Positions 1 through 15,189 of a DNA stretch of 64,000 nt are shown piece by piece. Position 1 is the first letter of the stretch, and each line of letters opens with the position of its first letter. This stretch comes from Tepidimonas ignava (GTDB lineage: Bacteria; Pseudomonadota; Gammaproteobacteria; Burkholderiales; Burkholderiaceae_C), in NCBI RefSeq assembly GCF_004342625.1, contig NZ_SMAH01000009.1, forward strand, positions 1-64,000, written 5' to 3'. The position numbers were made by a program, and so were the translations under genes. The notes beneath the pieces were generated by a model. The model was not told the origin of the DNA. It saw only the letters and a list, made by a program, of their open reading frames with translations, and ran no database searches.

Positions 1-771
1 GTCGACGACGCCGAGCTGCTGGAGCTCGTCGAGATGGAAGTGCGCGAGCTGCTGTCCAAGTACGACTTCCCTGGCGACGACATCCCCATCATCAAAGGCT
101 CGGCGCTCAAAGCGCTCGAAGGCGACAAAGGCGAGCTGGGCGAGCAAGCCATCATGAAGCTGGCCGAGGCGCTCGACAGCTACATCCCCACGCCTGAGCG
201 TGCCATTGACGGCGCGTTCCTGATGCCGGTGGAAGACGTCTTCTCGATCTCGGGCCGTGGCACCGTGGTGACCGGTCGTATCGAGCGCGGCATCATCAAG
301 GTCGGCGACGAAGTGGAAATCGTGGGCCTGCGCCCGACGCAAAAGACCACCTGCACCGGCGTGGAAATGTTCCGCAAGCTGCTGGATCAAGGCCAAGCGG
401 GCGACAACGTCGGCATCTTGCTGCGCGGCACCAAGCGCGAAGAAGTCGAGCGTGGCCAAGTGCTGGCCAAGCCGGGCTCGATCACGCCGCACACGCACTT
501 CATGGGCGAGGTGTACGTGCTGAGCAAGGAAGAAGGTGGCCGCCACACGCCGTTTTTCAACAACTACCGGCCGCAGTTTTACTTCCGCACCACCGACGTT
601 ACTGGGGCCATTGAGCTGCCCAAGGACAAGGAGATGGTGATGCCGGGCGACAACGTCACCATCACCGTCAAGCTCATTGCCCCCATCGCGATGGAAGAAG
701 GTCTGCGCTTTGCCATCCGCGAAGGCGGCCGCACGGTGGGCGCCGGCGTGGTGTCCAAGATCATCGAGTGA
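1..771 (+). CDS. tuf: Elongation factor Tu, 3' part
   Basis: The window opens inside this gene; 256 codons plus the TGA stop are present. EF-Tu delivers aminoacyl-tRNA to the ribosomal A site as a GTP complex. Seen here are the end of the G domain ([18 protein letters not shown] and the [15 protein letters not shown] region) and all of beta-barrel domains 2 and 3, including [30 protein letters not shown] and the C-terminal [14 protein letters not shown]. The P-loop and switch regions lie upstream of the window. The gene sits just before tRNA-Trp and secE, the usual betaproteobacterial arrangement. Many of these genomes carry two near-identical tuf copies; which copy this is cannot be told here. 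Confidence 0.98.
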   Translation, partial: VDDAELLELVEMEVRELLSKYDFPGDDIPIIKGSALKALEGDKGELGEQAIMKLAEALDSYIPTPERAIDGAFLMPVEDVFSISGRGTVVTGRIERGIIKVGDEVEIVGLRPTQKTTCTGVEMFRKLLDQGQAGDNVGILLRGTKREEVERGQVLAKPGSITPHTHFMGEVYVLSKEEGGRHTPFFNNYRPQFYFRTTDVTGAIELPKDKEMVMPGDNVTITVKLIAPIAMEEGLRFAIREGGRTVGAGVVSKIIE

Positions 772-801
772 TCGACGTTTGACGTAGCCTGCCGCTACAA
801 T
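772..801 (+). promoter_or_regulatory. Promoter for tRNA-Trp-secE-nusG
   Basis: A TACAAT -10 box lies at 796-801, 14 bases before the tRNA. A weak -35 (TCGACG, 772-777) is 18 bp upstream, right after the tuf stop. The -10 forms the loop of a perfect palindrome (786-810). The better-looking TTGACG at 779-784 is only 11 bp from the -10 and is not counted. Confidence 0.55.
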
Positions 802-810
802 CGGCAGGCT
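786..810 (+). repeat. 9-bp inverted repeat around the -10 box
   Basis: AGCCTGCCG (786-794) and CGGCAGGCT (802-810) are perfect complements separated by CTACAAT. There is no T-run, so it is a poor intrinsic terminator for tuf, although it could stop 3'-5' decay of tuf mRNA. Because the loop is the -10 box of the next promoter, an operator role is also possible. Confidence 0.6.
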
Positions 811-815
811 GCTAC

Positions 816-891
816 AGGGGCATAGCTCAATTGGCAGAGCGTCGGTCTCCAAAACCGAAGGTTGGGGGTTCGATTCCCTCTGCCCCTGCCA
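816..891 (+). tRNA. trpT: tRNA-Trp (anticodon CCA)
   Basis: A 76-nt cloverleaf can be drawn by hand. Acceptor stem AGGGGCA/TGCCCCT, D arm GCTC/GAGC, anticodon stem TCGGT/ACCGA with loop CTCCAAA (anticodon CCA), T arm with GGTTCGATTCC, discriminator G and encoded CCA at 889-891. It lies between tuf and secE and is probably co-transcribed with secE-nusG. Confidence 0.97.
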
Positions 892-922
892 GCCGGTAAG
901 CGCACCAGCCGGTCCGTCTAGC

Positions 923-966
923 CAAGCCCGCCGCGTCCCGACCGGACCGTTGCGGGCTTGATTTTC
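923..966 (+). terminator. Terminator-like hairpin between tRNA-Trp and secE
   Basis: CAAGCCCGC (923-931) pairs perfectly with GCGGGCTTG (952-960), a 9-bp stem with a 20-nt loop, followed by ATTTTC. It ends 29 bases before the secE start. No clear second promoter is visible after it, so it may be a partial terminator or attenuator that sets the ratio of tRNA to secE-nusG transcripts, or protect the tRNA 3' end. Confidence 0.5.
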
Positions 967-995
967 TGGTGCGATCGAATCGGGATAAGAGGACC

Positions 996-1376
996 ATGGC
1001 CTCGACGGAAATCGAAACGGTCAGTCCGGCGGCTGACAAGGCCAAGCTCGCTGCGGCCGCGCTGCTGGCGGTGCTGGGCTTTGTGGCGTACTACCTGCTG
1101 CGCGCGCAAGGGGCGTGGGTGCAGTGGGTGGCGCTGCTCGTGGCGCTGGCCGCCGGTGTGGGGGTGGGCCTGACGGCCACCCCGGGGCAGCGCCTGATCG
1201 CCTTTGGCCGTGACGCGGTCAAAGAGGCGCGCAAGGTCGTGTGGCCCACGCGCAAGGAGGCGACCCAGGTCACCGGCTACGTGTTTGCGTTCGTCATCGT
1301 CATGGCGCTGTTCCTGTGGCTGACCGACAAACTGCTGGAGTGGGTGCTGTACGGCCTCATCCTGGGTTGGAGATGA
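996..1376 (+). CDS. secE: Preprotein translocase subunit SecE
   Basis: SecE is the small clamp subunit of the SecYEG protein-conducting channel in the inner membrane. The 126-residue product has three hydrophobic segments (about residues 20-40, 43-62 and 95-120), the longer form seen in many proteobacteria. The conserved stretch before the last helix, [21 protein letters not shown], is clear. The ATG at 996 follows AAGAGGA; an in-frame GTG at 969 is possible but lacks a ribosome binding site. The stop overlaps the region of the nusG start, so translation is probably coupled, as in the usual secE-nusG pair. Confidence 0.96.
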   Translation: MASTEIETVSPAADKAKLAAAALLAVLGFVAYYLLRAQGAWVQWVALLVALAAGVGVGLTATPGQRLIAFGRDAVKEARKVVWPTRKEATQVTGYVFAFVIVMALFLWLTDKLLEWVLYGLILGWR

Positions 1377-1378
1377 AC

Positions 1379-1960
1379 ATGAGCGAAACCAATGCGCCGC
1401 AGCAGGGCATGAGCGCCGCGCCCGCCGAGGGCATGCGCTGGTACGTCGTGCACGCCTACAGCGGCATGGAAAAAGCCGCCGAGCGCAACATCCGCGAACG
1501 CGTGCAGCGCGCCGGCATGCAGCACAAGTTCGGCCGCATCCTGGTGCCCACCGAAGAGGTGGTGGAGATCAAAAACGGCGTCAAGCGCACCACCGAGCGC
1601 AAGTTTTTCCCTGGCTACGTGCTGGTGGAAATGGTGATGGACGACGACACCTGGCACCTGGTCAAAAACACCAGCAAGGTCACCGGGTTCGTCGGCGGCG
1701 CGCGCAACCGCCCCAGCCCCATCTCCGAGGAGGAGGTGCAAAAGATCATCGGTCAGATGCAAGAAGGCGCCGACCGCCCGAAGCACAAGATCGAGTTCGA
1801 GGTGGGCGAGCTCGTGCGCGTCAAGGAAGGGCCGTTTGCCGACTTCAACGGCACCGTCGAAGAGGTCAACTACGACAAGAACAAGCTGCGTGTGTCGGTG
1901 ACCATCTTCGGGCGGGCCACGCCGGTCGAGCTGGAGTTCAACCAGGTCGAAAAGACCTGA
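1379..1960 (+). CDS. nusG: Transcription termination/antitermination factor NusG
   Basis: NusG binds RNA polymerase at the beta' clamp, suppresses pausing, and links it to Rho or to ribosomal protein S10. The 193-residue product has an N-terminal NGN domain ([19 protein letters not shown] near residue 20, [10 protein letters not shown] near 80) and a C-terminal KOW domain ([18 protein letters not shown]). Two in-frame ATGs exist: 1373, touching the GGAG at 1369-1372, and 1379, with a normal 6-base spacing. The latter is chosen. A secE-nusG unit precedes the ribosomal protein genes as usual. Confidence 0.96.
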   Translation: MSETNAPQQGMSAAPAEGMRWYVVHAYSGMEKAAERNIRERVQRAGMQHKFGRILVPTEEVVEIKNGVKRTTERKFFPGYVLVEMVMDDDTWHLVKNTSKVTGFVGGARNRPSPISEEEVQKIIGQMQEGADRPKHKIEFEVGELVRVKEGPFADFNGTVEEVNYDKNKLRVSVTIFGRATPVELEFNQVEKT

Positions 1961-2164
1961 GTGCACGCGGCGCAAAAATCGCTATAATCAAAGGTTCTTC
2001 GCCATCCGGCTTGGGTCGGGTGGCGTTTCGCTGTCGTCAACGGTTCGGGCGGCGGCGGCGTGGGTCGGCACGATCCGCGCGCGAAGGCGAGCCCTGGTGC
2101 GAGGAGGTGCGCGCCCCGGTGCGAGCGGGGGTGCCGCCGATGGAACTCGCGGGAGTCTACACAC
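1961..2164 (+). promoter_or_regulatory. rplK promoter and leader
   Basis: TATAAT at 1983-1988 is a consensus -10; no convincing -35 is seen about 17 bp upstream. The leader that follows is about 170 nt. Near its start CGCCATCC (2000-2007) can pair with GGGTGGCG (2018-2025), followed by TTT. The rest is GC-rich without a gene. In other bacteria this operon is repressed by L1 binding the mRNA leader; a dedicated L1 site could not be recognised here. Confidence 0.6.
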
Positions 2165-2596
2165 ATGGCCAAGAAAATCGTCGGCTTCATCAAGCTGCAA
2201 GTGCCAGCGGGTAAAGCCAACCCCTCTCCCCCGATCGGTCCGGCGCTGGGTCAGCGCGGGCTCAACATCATGGAGTTCTGCAAGGCGTTCAACGCCCAGA
2301 CCCAGGGCATGGAGCCGGGTCTGCCGTTGCCGGTGGTCATCACCGCCTACGCCGACAAGAGCTTCACCTTCATCATCAAGACGCCGCCGGCGACCACGCT
2401 GATCAAGAAGGCGATCAAGCTCGACAAGGGTTCGTCCAAGCCGCACGCGCAAAAGGTCGGTAAGATCACGCGTGCGCAGCTCGAGGAAATCGCCAAAACC
2501 AAGATGAAGGACATGACCGCCGCCGATCTGGACGCCGCTGTGCGCACGATCGCCGGTTCGGCGCGTTCGATGGGCGTGATCGTGGAGGGGCTGTGA
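2165..2596 (+). CDS. rplK: 50S ribosomal protein L11
   Basis: L11 (143 residues, normal length) forms the GTPase-associated centre with 23S rRNA and L10/L12, and is needed for RelA activation. The N-terminal domain has the proline-rich signature [20 protein letters not shown] and the C-terminal RNA-binding domain ends in [20 protein letters not shown]. The ATG at 2165 is the start giving the canonical [12 protein letters not shown]. One base separates its stop from the rplA start, so the two are translationally coupled. Confidence 0.98.
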   Translation: MAKKIVGFIKLQVPAGKANPSPPIGPALGQRGLNIMEFCKAFNAQTQGMEPGLPLPVVITAYADKSFTFIIKTPPATTLIKKAIKLDKGSSKPHAQKVGKITRAQLEEIAKTKMKDMTAADLDAAVRTIAGSARSMGVIVEGL

Positions 2597-2597
2597 G

Positions 2598-3296
2598 ATG
2601 GCCAAGCTGACCAAGAAGCAAAAAGCCCTGCAGGGCAAGGTCGATCCGACCAAGCTGTACCCGCTGCCCGAAGCGCTGGGCATCGTCAAGGAGTGCGCCA
2701 CCGCCAAGTTCGATGAGTCGATCGACGTGGCCGTGCAGCTCGGCGTCGATCCGCGCAAATCCGACCAGGTCGTGCGTGGCGCCGTGGTGCTGCCCAATGG
2801 CACCGGCAAAACCAAGCGCGTGGCGGTGTTCGCCCAAGGCGCCAAGGCCGAAGAGGCCAAGGCCGCCGGCGCCGACATCGTGGGCTTTGACGACTTGGCC
2901 GCGCAGGTCAAGGCCGGCAACATCGACTTCGACGTCGTCATCGCGGCGCCGGATGCGATGCGCGTGGTCGGTCAGTTGGGCCAGATTCTGGGTCCGCGTG
3001 GCCTGATGCCCAACCCCAAGGTCGGCACGGTGACGCCCGATGTGGCCACCGCGGTCAAAAACGCCAAGGCGGGCCAGGTGCAGTTCCGTGTTGACAAGGC
3101 CGGCATCGTGCACACGACGATCGGCCGCCGTTCGTTCGACGTGGACAAGCTGCAGGGCAACCTGGCGGCGCTGATCGAGGCGCTCAACAAGGCCAAGCCC
3201 GCTTCGTCCAAGGGGCAGTACCTGCGCAAGGTGGCGGTATCGTCGACGATGGGCGTGGGGGTGCGTGTCGATCCGCAGACCATCGTCGCGGGTTGA
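2598..3296 (+). CDS. rplA: 50S ribosomal protein L1
   Basis: L1 (232 residues) builds the mobile L1 stalk that moves deacylated tRNA out of the E site. In studied bacteria it also represses its own operon by binding the mRNA. Typical segments are seen: [41 protein letters not shown] and [18 protein letters not shown]. The start is fixed by the one-base gap after rplK. A structured 280-nt gap separates it from rplJ. Confidence 0.98.
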   Translation: MAKLTKKQKALQGKVDPTKLYPLPEALGIVKECATAKFDESIDVAVQLGVDPRKSDQVVRGAVVLPNGTGKTKRVAVFAQGAKAEEAKAAGADIVGFDDLAAQVKAGNIDFDVVIAAPDAMRVVGQLGQILGPRGLMPNPKVGTVTPDVATAVKNAKAGQVQFRVDKAGIVHTTIGRRSFDVDKLQGNLAALIEALNKAKPASSKGQYLRKVAVSSTMGVGVRVDPQTIVAG

Positions 3297-3576
3297 CGGT
3301 GCAAGGATTCGGCGCCGCGGCGGCTTGCCGCGGCGGCGCCGGTGGTGGGTCCGCAGCCCCCGGGTGGGGTTGTGGAGCCATCCAAGACCGCTGGTGCGGG
3401 CCTGCCCGCCTAAATGCCCCCGTCAAGGGGCGGCCAGCGCAGATGGCGATCCCGCCGCGGATGGAATCGGGTGCCGGTCCGTACCAAGCCGGTGTGCGGT
3501 TTCCTGAAAACGGTTGATCGCTGCAATGGGGTGCATGCCCGCCGACGGTGGTGGGCGTGTTTTGAAGGAGTCAACC
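3297..3576 (+). ncRNA. Structured leader of rplJL (L10-leader type)
   Basis: This 280-nt stretch has no convincing gene. It holds a very GC-rich hairpin near 3310-3345 (GGCGCCGCGGC against GCCGCGGCGGCGCC with a small bulge) and a second one close to the start codon (GCCCGCC against GGTGGGC, about 3538-3560), followed by TTTT and the GGAG of rplJ. Position and structure fit the L10 leader, where the L10-(L12)4 complex represses its own synthesis. The assignment rests on context and hand folding; the kink-turn was not traced base by base. Confidence 0.5.
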
Positions 3577-4092
3577 TTGAGTCTGAACCGCAGTGAGAAG
3601 CAAGCCGTCATCGACGAGGTGGCGGCGCTGGCCGCCAAGGCGCAGACGCTGGTGATGGCGGAGTACCGTGGCATCACGGTGGCCGATCTGACCAAGCTGC
3701 GTGTCGAGGCCCGCAAGGCCGGCGTGACGGTCAGCGTGTTGAAAAACACGCTGGCGCGCCGGGCCACGGCCGACACGCCGTTTGCCGTCGCGGCCGACCA
3801 GATGACCGGTCCGCTGATCTACGCCTTCTCGGAAGATGCCGTGGCCGCCGCCAAGGTGGTGGCCGAATTCGCCAAGACCAACGACAAGATGGTCCTGCGC
3901 GGCGGTGTCTACGCCGGCAAGGCGCTGGACGTCAACGGCGTCAAGGCGTTGGCCAGCATTCCCTCCAAGGAAGTGCTGCTGTCGCAGTTGCTCGGTTTGC
4001 TGCAGTCGCCCGTGTCGCGCCTGGCGCGCGTGGTGGCCGCGCTGGCCGAAAAGAAGGGCGAAGGCGCTGCCGCCGAAGCCCAGCCCGCGTAA
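3577..4092 (+). CDS. rplJ: 50S ribosomal protein L10
   Basis: L10 is the base of the L7/L12 stalk and represses rplJL translation. The start taken is TTG at 3577, 7 bases after GGAG, giving the family N-terminus (M)[14 protein letters not shown]. The upstream ATGs at 3514 and 3526 would add residues that do not belong to the family. At 171 residues the length is normal. Visible motifs are [16 protein letters not shown] and [10 protein letters not shown]; the C-terminal helix that binds L12 dimers follows [15 protein letters not shown]. Confidence 0.96.
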   Translation: MSLNRSEKQAVIDEVAALAAKAQTLVMAEYRGITVADLTKLRVEARKAGVTVSVLKNTLARRATADTPFAVAADQMTGPLIYAFSEDAVAAAKVVAEFAKTNDKMVLRGGVYAGKALDVNGVKALASIPSKEVLLSQLLGLLQSPVSRLARVVAALAEKKGEGAAAEAQPA

Positions 4093-4137
4093 CGCATCGT
4101 TTCCTTCCTATCCACCCGATTTTCAGGAATCAGTACC

Positions 4138-4512
4138 ATGGCTTTCAACAAAGACGAATTTCTGGCCGCTCTGGACACCATGACGGTGATGGAGCTCAAC
4201 GACCTGGTCAAGGCCATCGAAGAGAAGTTTGGCGTGTCCGCCGCCGCGATGGCGGCGCCCGCGGCCGCCGCCGGCGCTGCTGCCCCGGCCGCTGAGGAAA
4301 AGACCGAGTTCGACGTGATCCTGAAGGACGCCGGCTCCAACAAGGTGGCGGTGATCAAGGCCGTGCGCGAAATCACCGGTCTGGGCCTCAAGGAAGCCAA
4401 GGACCTGGTCGACGGCGCGCCCAAGACCGTCAAGGAAGGCATGCCCAAGGCCGACGCCGAAGCGGCCAAGAAGAAGCTGGAAGAAGCCGGCGCCAAGGTC
4501 GAGCTCAAGTAA
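4138..4512 (+). CDS. rplL: 50S ribosomal protein L7/L12
   Basis: L7/L12 (124 residues) is the multi-copy stalk protein that recruits and activates translational GTPases. The N-terminal dimerisation domain ([21 protein letters not shown]), the Ala-rich hinge (about residues 38-55) and the C-terminal domain ([36 protein letters not shown]) are all in order. The gene is 45 bases after rplJ and is followed by two hairpins before rpoB. Confidence 0.98.
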   Translation: MAFNKDEFLAALDTMTVMELNDLVKAIEEKFGVSAAAMAAPAAAAGAAAPAAEEKTEFDVILKDAGSNKVAVIKAVREITGLGLKEAKDLVDGAPKTVKEGMPKADAEAAKKKLEEAGAKVELK

Positions 4513-4527
4513 GCCGGCCGTGCCCGC

Positions 4528-4564
4528 AGGGCTGGGGCGTCCCCGCTGGGGTCCCCAGCCCTTT
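4528..4564 (+). terminator. Attenuator hairpin after rplL
   Basis: AGGGCTGGGG (4528-4537) and CCCCAGCCCT (4553-4562) form a perfect 10-bp stem with a 15-nt loop, followed only by TT. With so short a T-run it should be leaky. That fits the known partial termination between rplL and rpoB in enterobacteria, which keeps RNA polymerase below ribosomal protein levels. Confidence 0.6.
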
Positions 4565-4581
4565 GGCGCTTGTCAGAGCGC

Positions 4582-4624
4582 ACGGCCAAGCGGTTGGCCC
4601 GCCCCCCTGCAACCGCTTGGCCGT
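4582..4624 (+). other. Perfect 15-bp RNA hairpin in the rplL-rpoB spacer
   Basis: ACGGCCAAGCGGTTG (4582-4596) is fully complementary to CAACCGCTTGGCCGT (4610-4624), with a 13-nt C-rich loop. No T-run follows, so it is not a terminator. E. coli has an RNase III processing site in the same spacer. A long perfect duplex here suggests the same job, but that is inference. Confidence 0.6.
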
Positions 4625-4786
4625 GTCTTCTGATTCCGACTGCAGCAAGACCGCTTGGTTCGGGCCCGCGTGCAACGCGCGGGCCGTCAGCCGACAGACC
4701 GGTGGGGGCCGGTCGCCAAGAATCCCAGCGGCCGCGCCGTGCGCGCGCCGCCGCCCAGTCGCCCAGACGTCTTGTCCGGAGTTCTC

Positions 4787-8902
<4,116 letters not shown>

Positions 8903-8929
8903 GAGTGCCGTTAAATCGAGGACGCAGCC

Positions 8930-13123
<4,194 letters not shown>

Positions 13124-13183
13124 TGCGCGGTGGCCGGTGGGGGCTTGGCCCGCCGCCGGCCCCCGTGCTGCAGCCGAGCGACC

Positions 13184-13217
13184 ACACCCCCGGCGCTGCG
13201 CTGGGGGTGTTGTTTTG
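13184..13217 (+). terminator. Terminator of the rpoBC operon
   Basis: ACACCCCC (13184-13191) pairs with GGGGGTGT (13203-13210), an 8-bp stem with an 11-nt loop, followed by TGTTTTG. It lies 60 bases after the rpoC stop and ends the ribosomal/RNA polymerase unit. Confidence 0.75.
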
Positions 13218-13237
13218 TGCGCGTGCCGCGGCACAAT
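13210..13237 (+). promoter_or_regulatory. rsmB promoter, leaderless type
   Basis: TTGTTT (13210-13215) and CACAAT (13232-13237) are separated by 16 bp. The -35 box is the T-run of the preceding rpoC terminator. Only 7 bases lie between the -10 and the rsmB ATG, so the transcript should begin at or very near the start codon. Confidence 0.5.
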
Positions 13238-13244
13238 CCACCCG

Positions 13245-14588
13245 ATGCAAGCCCCCGCCCTCCGTGACCAATTGACCCAGGCCGCGCGTTGCGTGGCCGC
13301 GGTGCGCGCCGGGCGTTCGCTGGCCGAGGCGTTGCCGACCGTGCCCGACGCGCTGCGCCCCGGGGTGCAGGCCCTCGTGTTCGACACCTTGCGCCAGGGG
13401 GGCACGACGCAGGCCCTGGTGCGGCTGCTGGCCGAGCATGCCCCACCGCCGCGCGTGGCCGCGTTGCTGGAGGTGGCGCTGGCGCTGCTGGTGCGGGGTG
13501 AGGCCTATGCGCCCTACACGGTGGTGGACCAAGCCGTGCAGGCGCTGCCCGCGCTGCGCGCGCCGGCGTTGCGGGGGTTCGTCAACGCGTGCCTGCGCCG
13601 CTTTTTGCGTGAGCAAGCGGCGCTGCTGGAGCGCGCCCGTGCCACCCCGCAGGGCCGTTGGAACCACCCGACGTGGTGGGTGCAGCGCTTGCAGGCCGAC
13701 CACCCCTTGCTGTGGGCCGACGTGCTGCAGGCCGACAACGAGCCCGCCCCGATGGTGCTGCGCGTCAACCGCCGCCGCATCACGCGCACGCAGTACCTGG
13801 CGCAGCTGGTGCTGCAGGGTTGGTCGGCGCAGCCCATCGGCGACGATGGCCTGGTGCTGGAGGACGCCGTGCCGGTGCAGCAGTTGCCGGGGTGGGCGGC
13901 CGGGTGGGTGTCGGTGCAGGATGGTGCTGCCCAACTGGCCGCGCCGTTGCTGCTGGGCGCCGGGCTGCGCCCGGGCGCGCGCGTGCTGGACGCGTGCGCG
14001 GCGCCCGGTGGCAAAACGGCGCACCTGCTGGAGCTGGCCGACCTCGAGCTGTGGGCGCTGGACGCCGATGGCCAGCGGGTGCGCCGCATCGATGAAACGT
14101 TGCAGCGCCTGGGGCTGCCGGCCGCGGGCAGCACCGTGCGCGTGCTGCATGCGGACGCGGCCGACGTGCGCGCGTGGTGGGATGGGCGCGCGTTCGACGC
14201 CATCGTGCTCGACGCGCCGTGCACGGCGTCGGGCATTGTGCGGCGCCACCCGGACGTGCGTTGGCTGCGCCGCCCGGGCGACGTGGCGCGGCTGGCGCAA
14301 CAGCAGGCGCGGCTGCTGCGCGCGCTGTGGCCGCTGCTGGCACCCGGGGGGCGTTTGCTGTACGCCACGTGCTCGGTGTTCCGCGGCGAGGGCCAGCAGG
14401 TCGTCGAGGCCTTTGTGGCCGAGCAGCCGCAGGCGCGCCGGTTGCCTGCGCCCGGCCATTTGCTGCCCGGCGGGCGTGTTGCCGACGCCACGCCGGCGGC
14501 CGAGGCGCTGCTGGCGGCCCACGCCATGGGCGACAATGCGCGCCGTGGCATGGACGGATTTTTCTACGCGCTGCTGCAGCGCGCTTGA
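13245..14588 (+). CDS. rsmB: 16S rRNA m5C967 methyltransferase RsmB
   Basis: RsmB (447 residues) methylates C967 of 16S rRNA using S-adenosylmethionine. An N-terminal NusB-like RNA-binding domain (about 1-140) precedes a Rossmann methyltransferase domain with VLDACAAPGGKTAHLLEL, the catalytic motif DAPCTASGIVRRHPDVRW and the second conserved cysteine in LLYATCSVF. The ATG at 13245 has no Shine-Dalgarno and sits 7 bases after a -10 box; the longer in-frame start at 13137 lies before the terminator. It heads the rsmB-DUF4390-ntrYX cluster common in Burkholderiales. Confidence 0.95.
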   Translation: MQAPALRDQLTQAARCVAAVRAGRSLAEALPTVPDALRPGVQALVFDTLRQGGTTQALVRLLAEHAPPPRVAALLEVALALLVRGEAYAPYTVVDQAVQALPALRAPALRGFVNACLRRFLREQAALLERARATPQGRWNHPTWWVQRLQADHPLLWADVLQADNEPAPMVLRVNRRRITRTQYLAQLVLQGWSAQPIGDDGLVLEDAVPVQQLPGWAAGWVSVQDGAAQLAAPLLLGAGLRPGARVLDACAAPGGKTAHLLELADLELWALDADGQRVRRIDETLQRLGLPAAGSTVRVLHADAADVRAWWDGRAFDAIVLDAPCTASGIVRRHPDVRWLRRPGDVARLAQQQARLLRALWPLLAPGGRLLYATCSVFRGEGQQVVEAFVAEQPQARRLPAPGHLLPGGRVADATPAAEALLAAHAMGDNARRGMDGFFYALLQRA

Positions 14589-15189
14589 CCGCGAGGGTCG
14601 GGCGCGCCGCCGCCTGCTGCGCGCGGCGGCAGCCGCGGTGCTGCTGGCACCGGTGCAGCGGCTGGCCCACGCGCAGCTGGCCCAGCCGCAGTGGCGCGTG
14701 GCGCTGGTTGACGACGCGCTGGTGGTCGATGCCCGCGTGCCGCTGCTGTTGCCGGCGGCGCTGCACGACGCGCTGCTGCGCGGCGTGGCGCTGACCTTCA
14801 CGTGGCAGCTCGAGGTGCGCCGCCCGCGCTGGTACTGGACCGACCGGCTGCTGCTGCGCGCCCGGCGCTGGGTGCGCTTGGCCTACCAGCCGCTGACGCA
14901 GCGCTGGCGTGTCAGCGTGCTGGAGGGCAATGACGCCGACGCCGCGCTGCAGCGCAGCCTGGACACGCTGGACGAGGCGCTGGCCCTGGTGCGCAGCAGC
15001 CAGCGCTGGCGCGTGCCCTTGCCCCAGCGTCTGCACGCGGACGACCAACTCGCGCTGGCCTTTGAGCTTGACAGCGGGCGGCTGCCGCGGCCGCTGCAGT
15101 GGTGGTCGGGCACCGACGAACGCGAGGCGTTGGCCTGGCGCACCACGCTGCCGGCCACGGCGGCCTTGGGCACGGAGGAACGTCCGTGA
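14536..15189 (+). CDS. DUF4390 exported protein
   Basis: A 217-residue product in the position where betaproteobacteria carry a DUF4390 protein between rsmB and ntrY. A signal-peptide-like segment (RRRLLRAAAAAVLLAPVQRL, then AHA as likely cleavage site) is followed by a beta-rich domain with LTFTWQLEVRRPRWYWTDR and a Trp/Arg-rich pattern. Its function is unknown. The start is uncertain: the ATG at 14536 overlaps rsmB by 53 bases and is the nearest ATG that keeps the signal peptide. A start with a rarer codon near the rsmB stop cannot be excluded. The stop overlaps the GTG of the next gene. Confidence 0.75.
   Translation: MRAVAWTDFSTRCCSALDREGRARRRLLRAAAAAVLLAPVQRLAHAQLAQPQWRVALVDDALVVDARVPLLLPAALHDALLRGVALTFTWQLEVRRPRWYWTDRLLLRARRWVRLAYQPLTQRWRVSVLEGNDADAALQRSLDTLDEALALVRSSQRWRVPLPQRLHADDQLALAFELDSGRLPRPLQWWSGTDEREALAWRTTLPATAALGTEERP

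Noticed and set aside
779-784. TTGACG as the -35 of the tRNA-Trp promoter
   Set aside because: It is only 11 bp from the TACAAT box, too close for a normal promoter.
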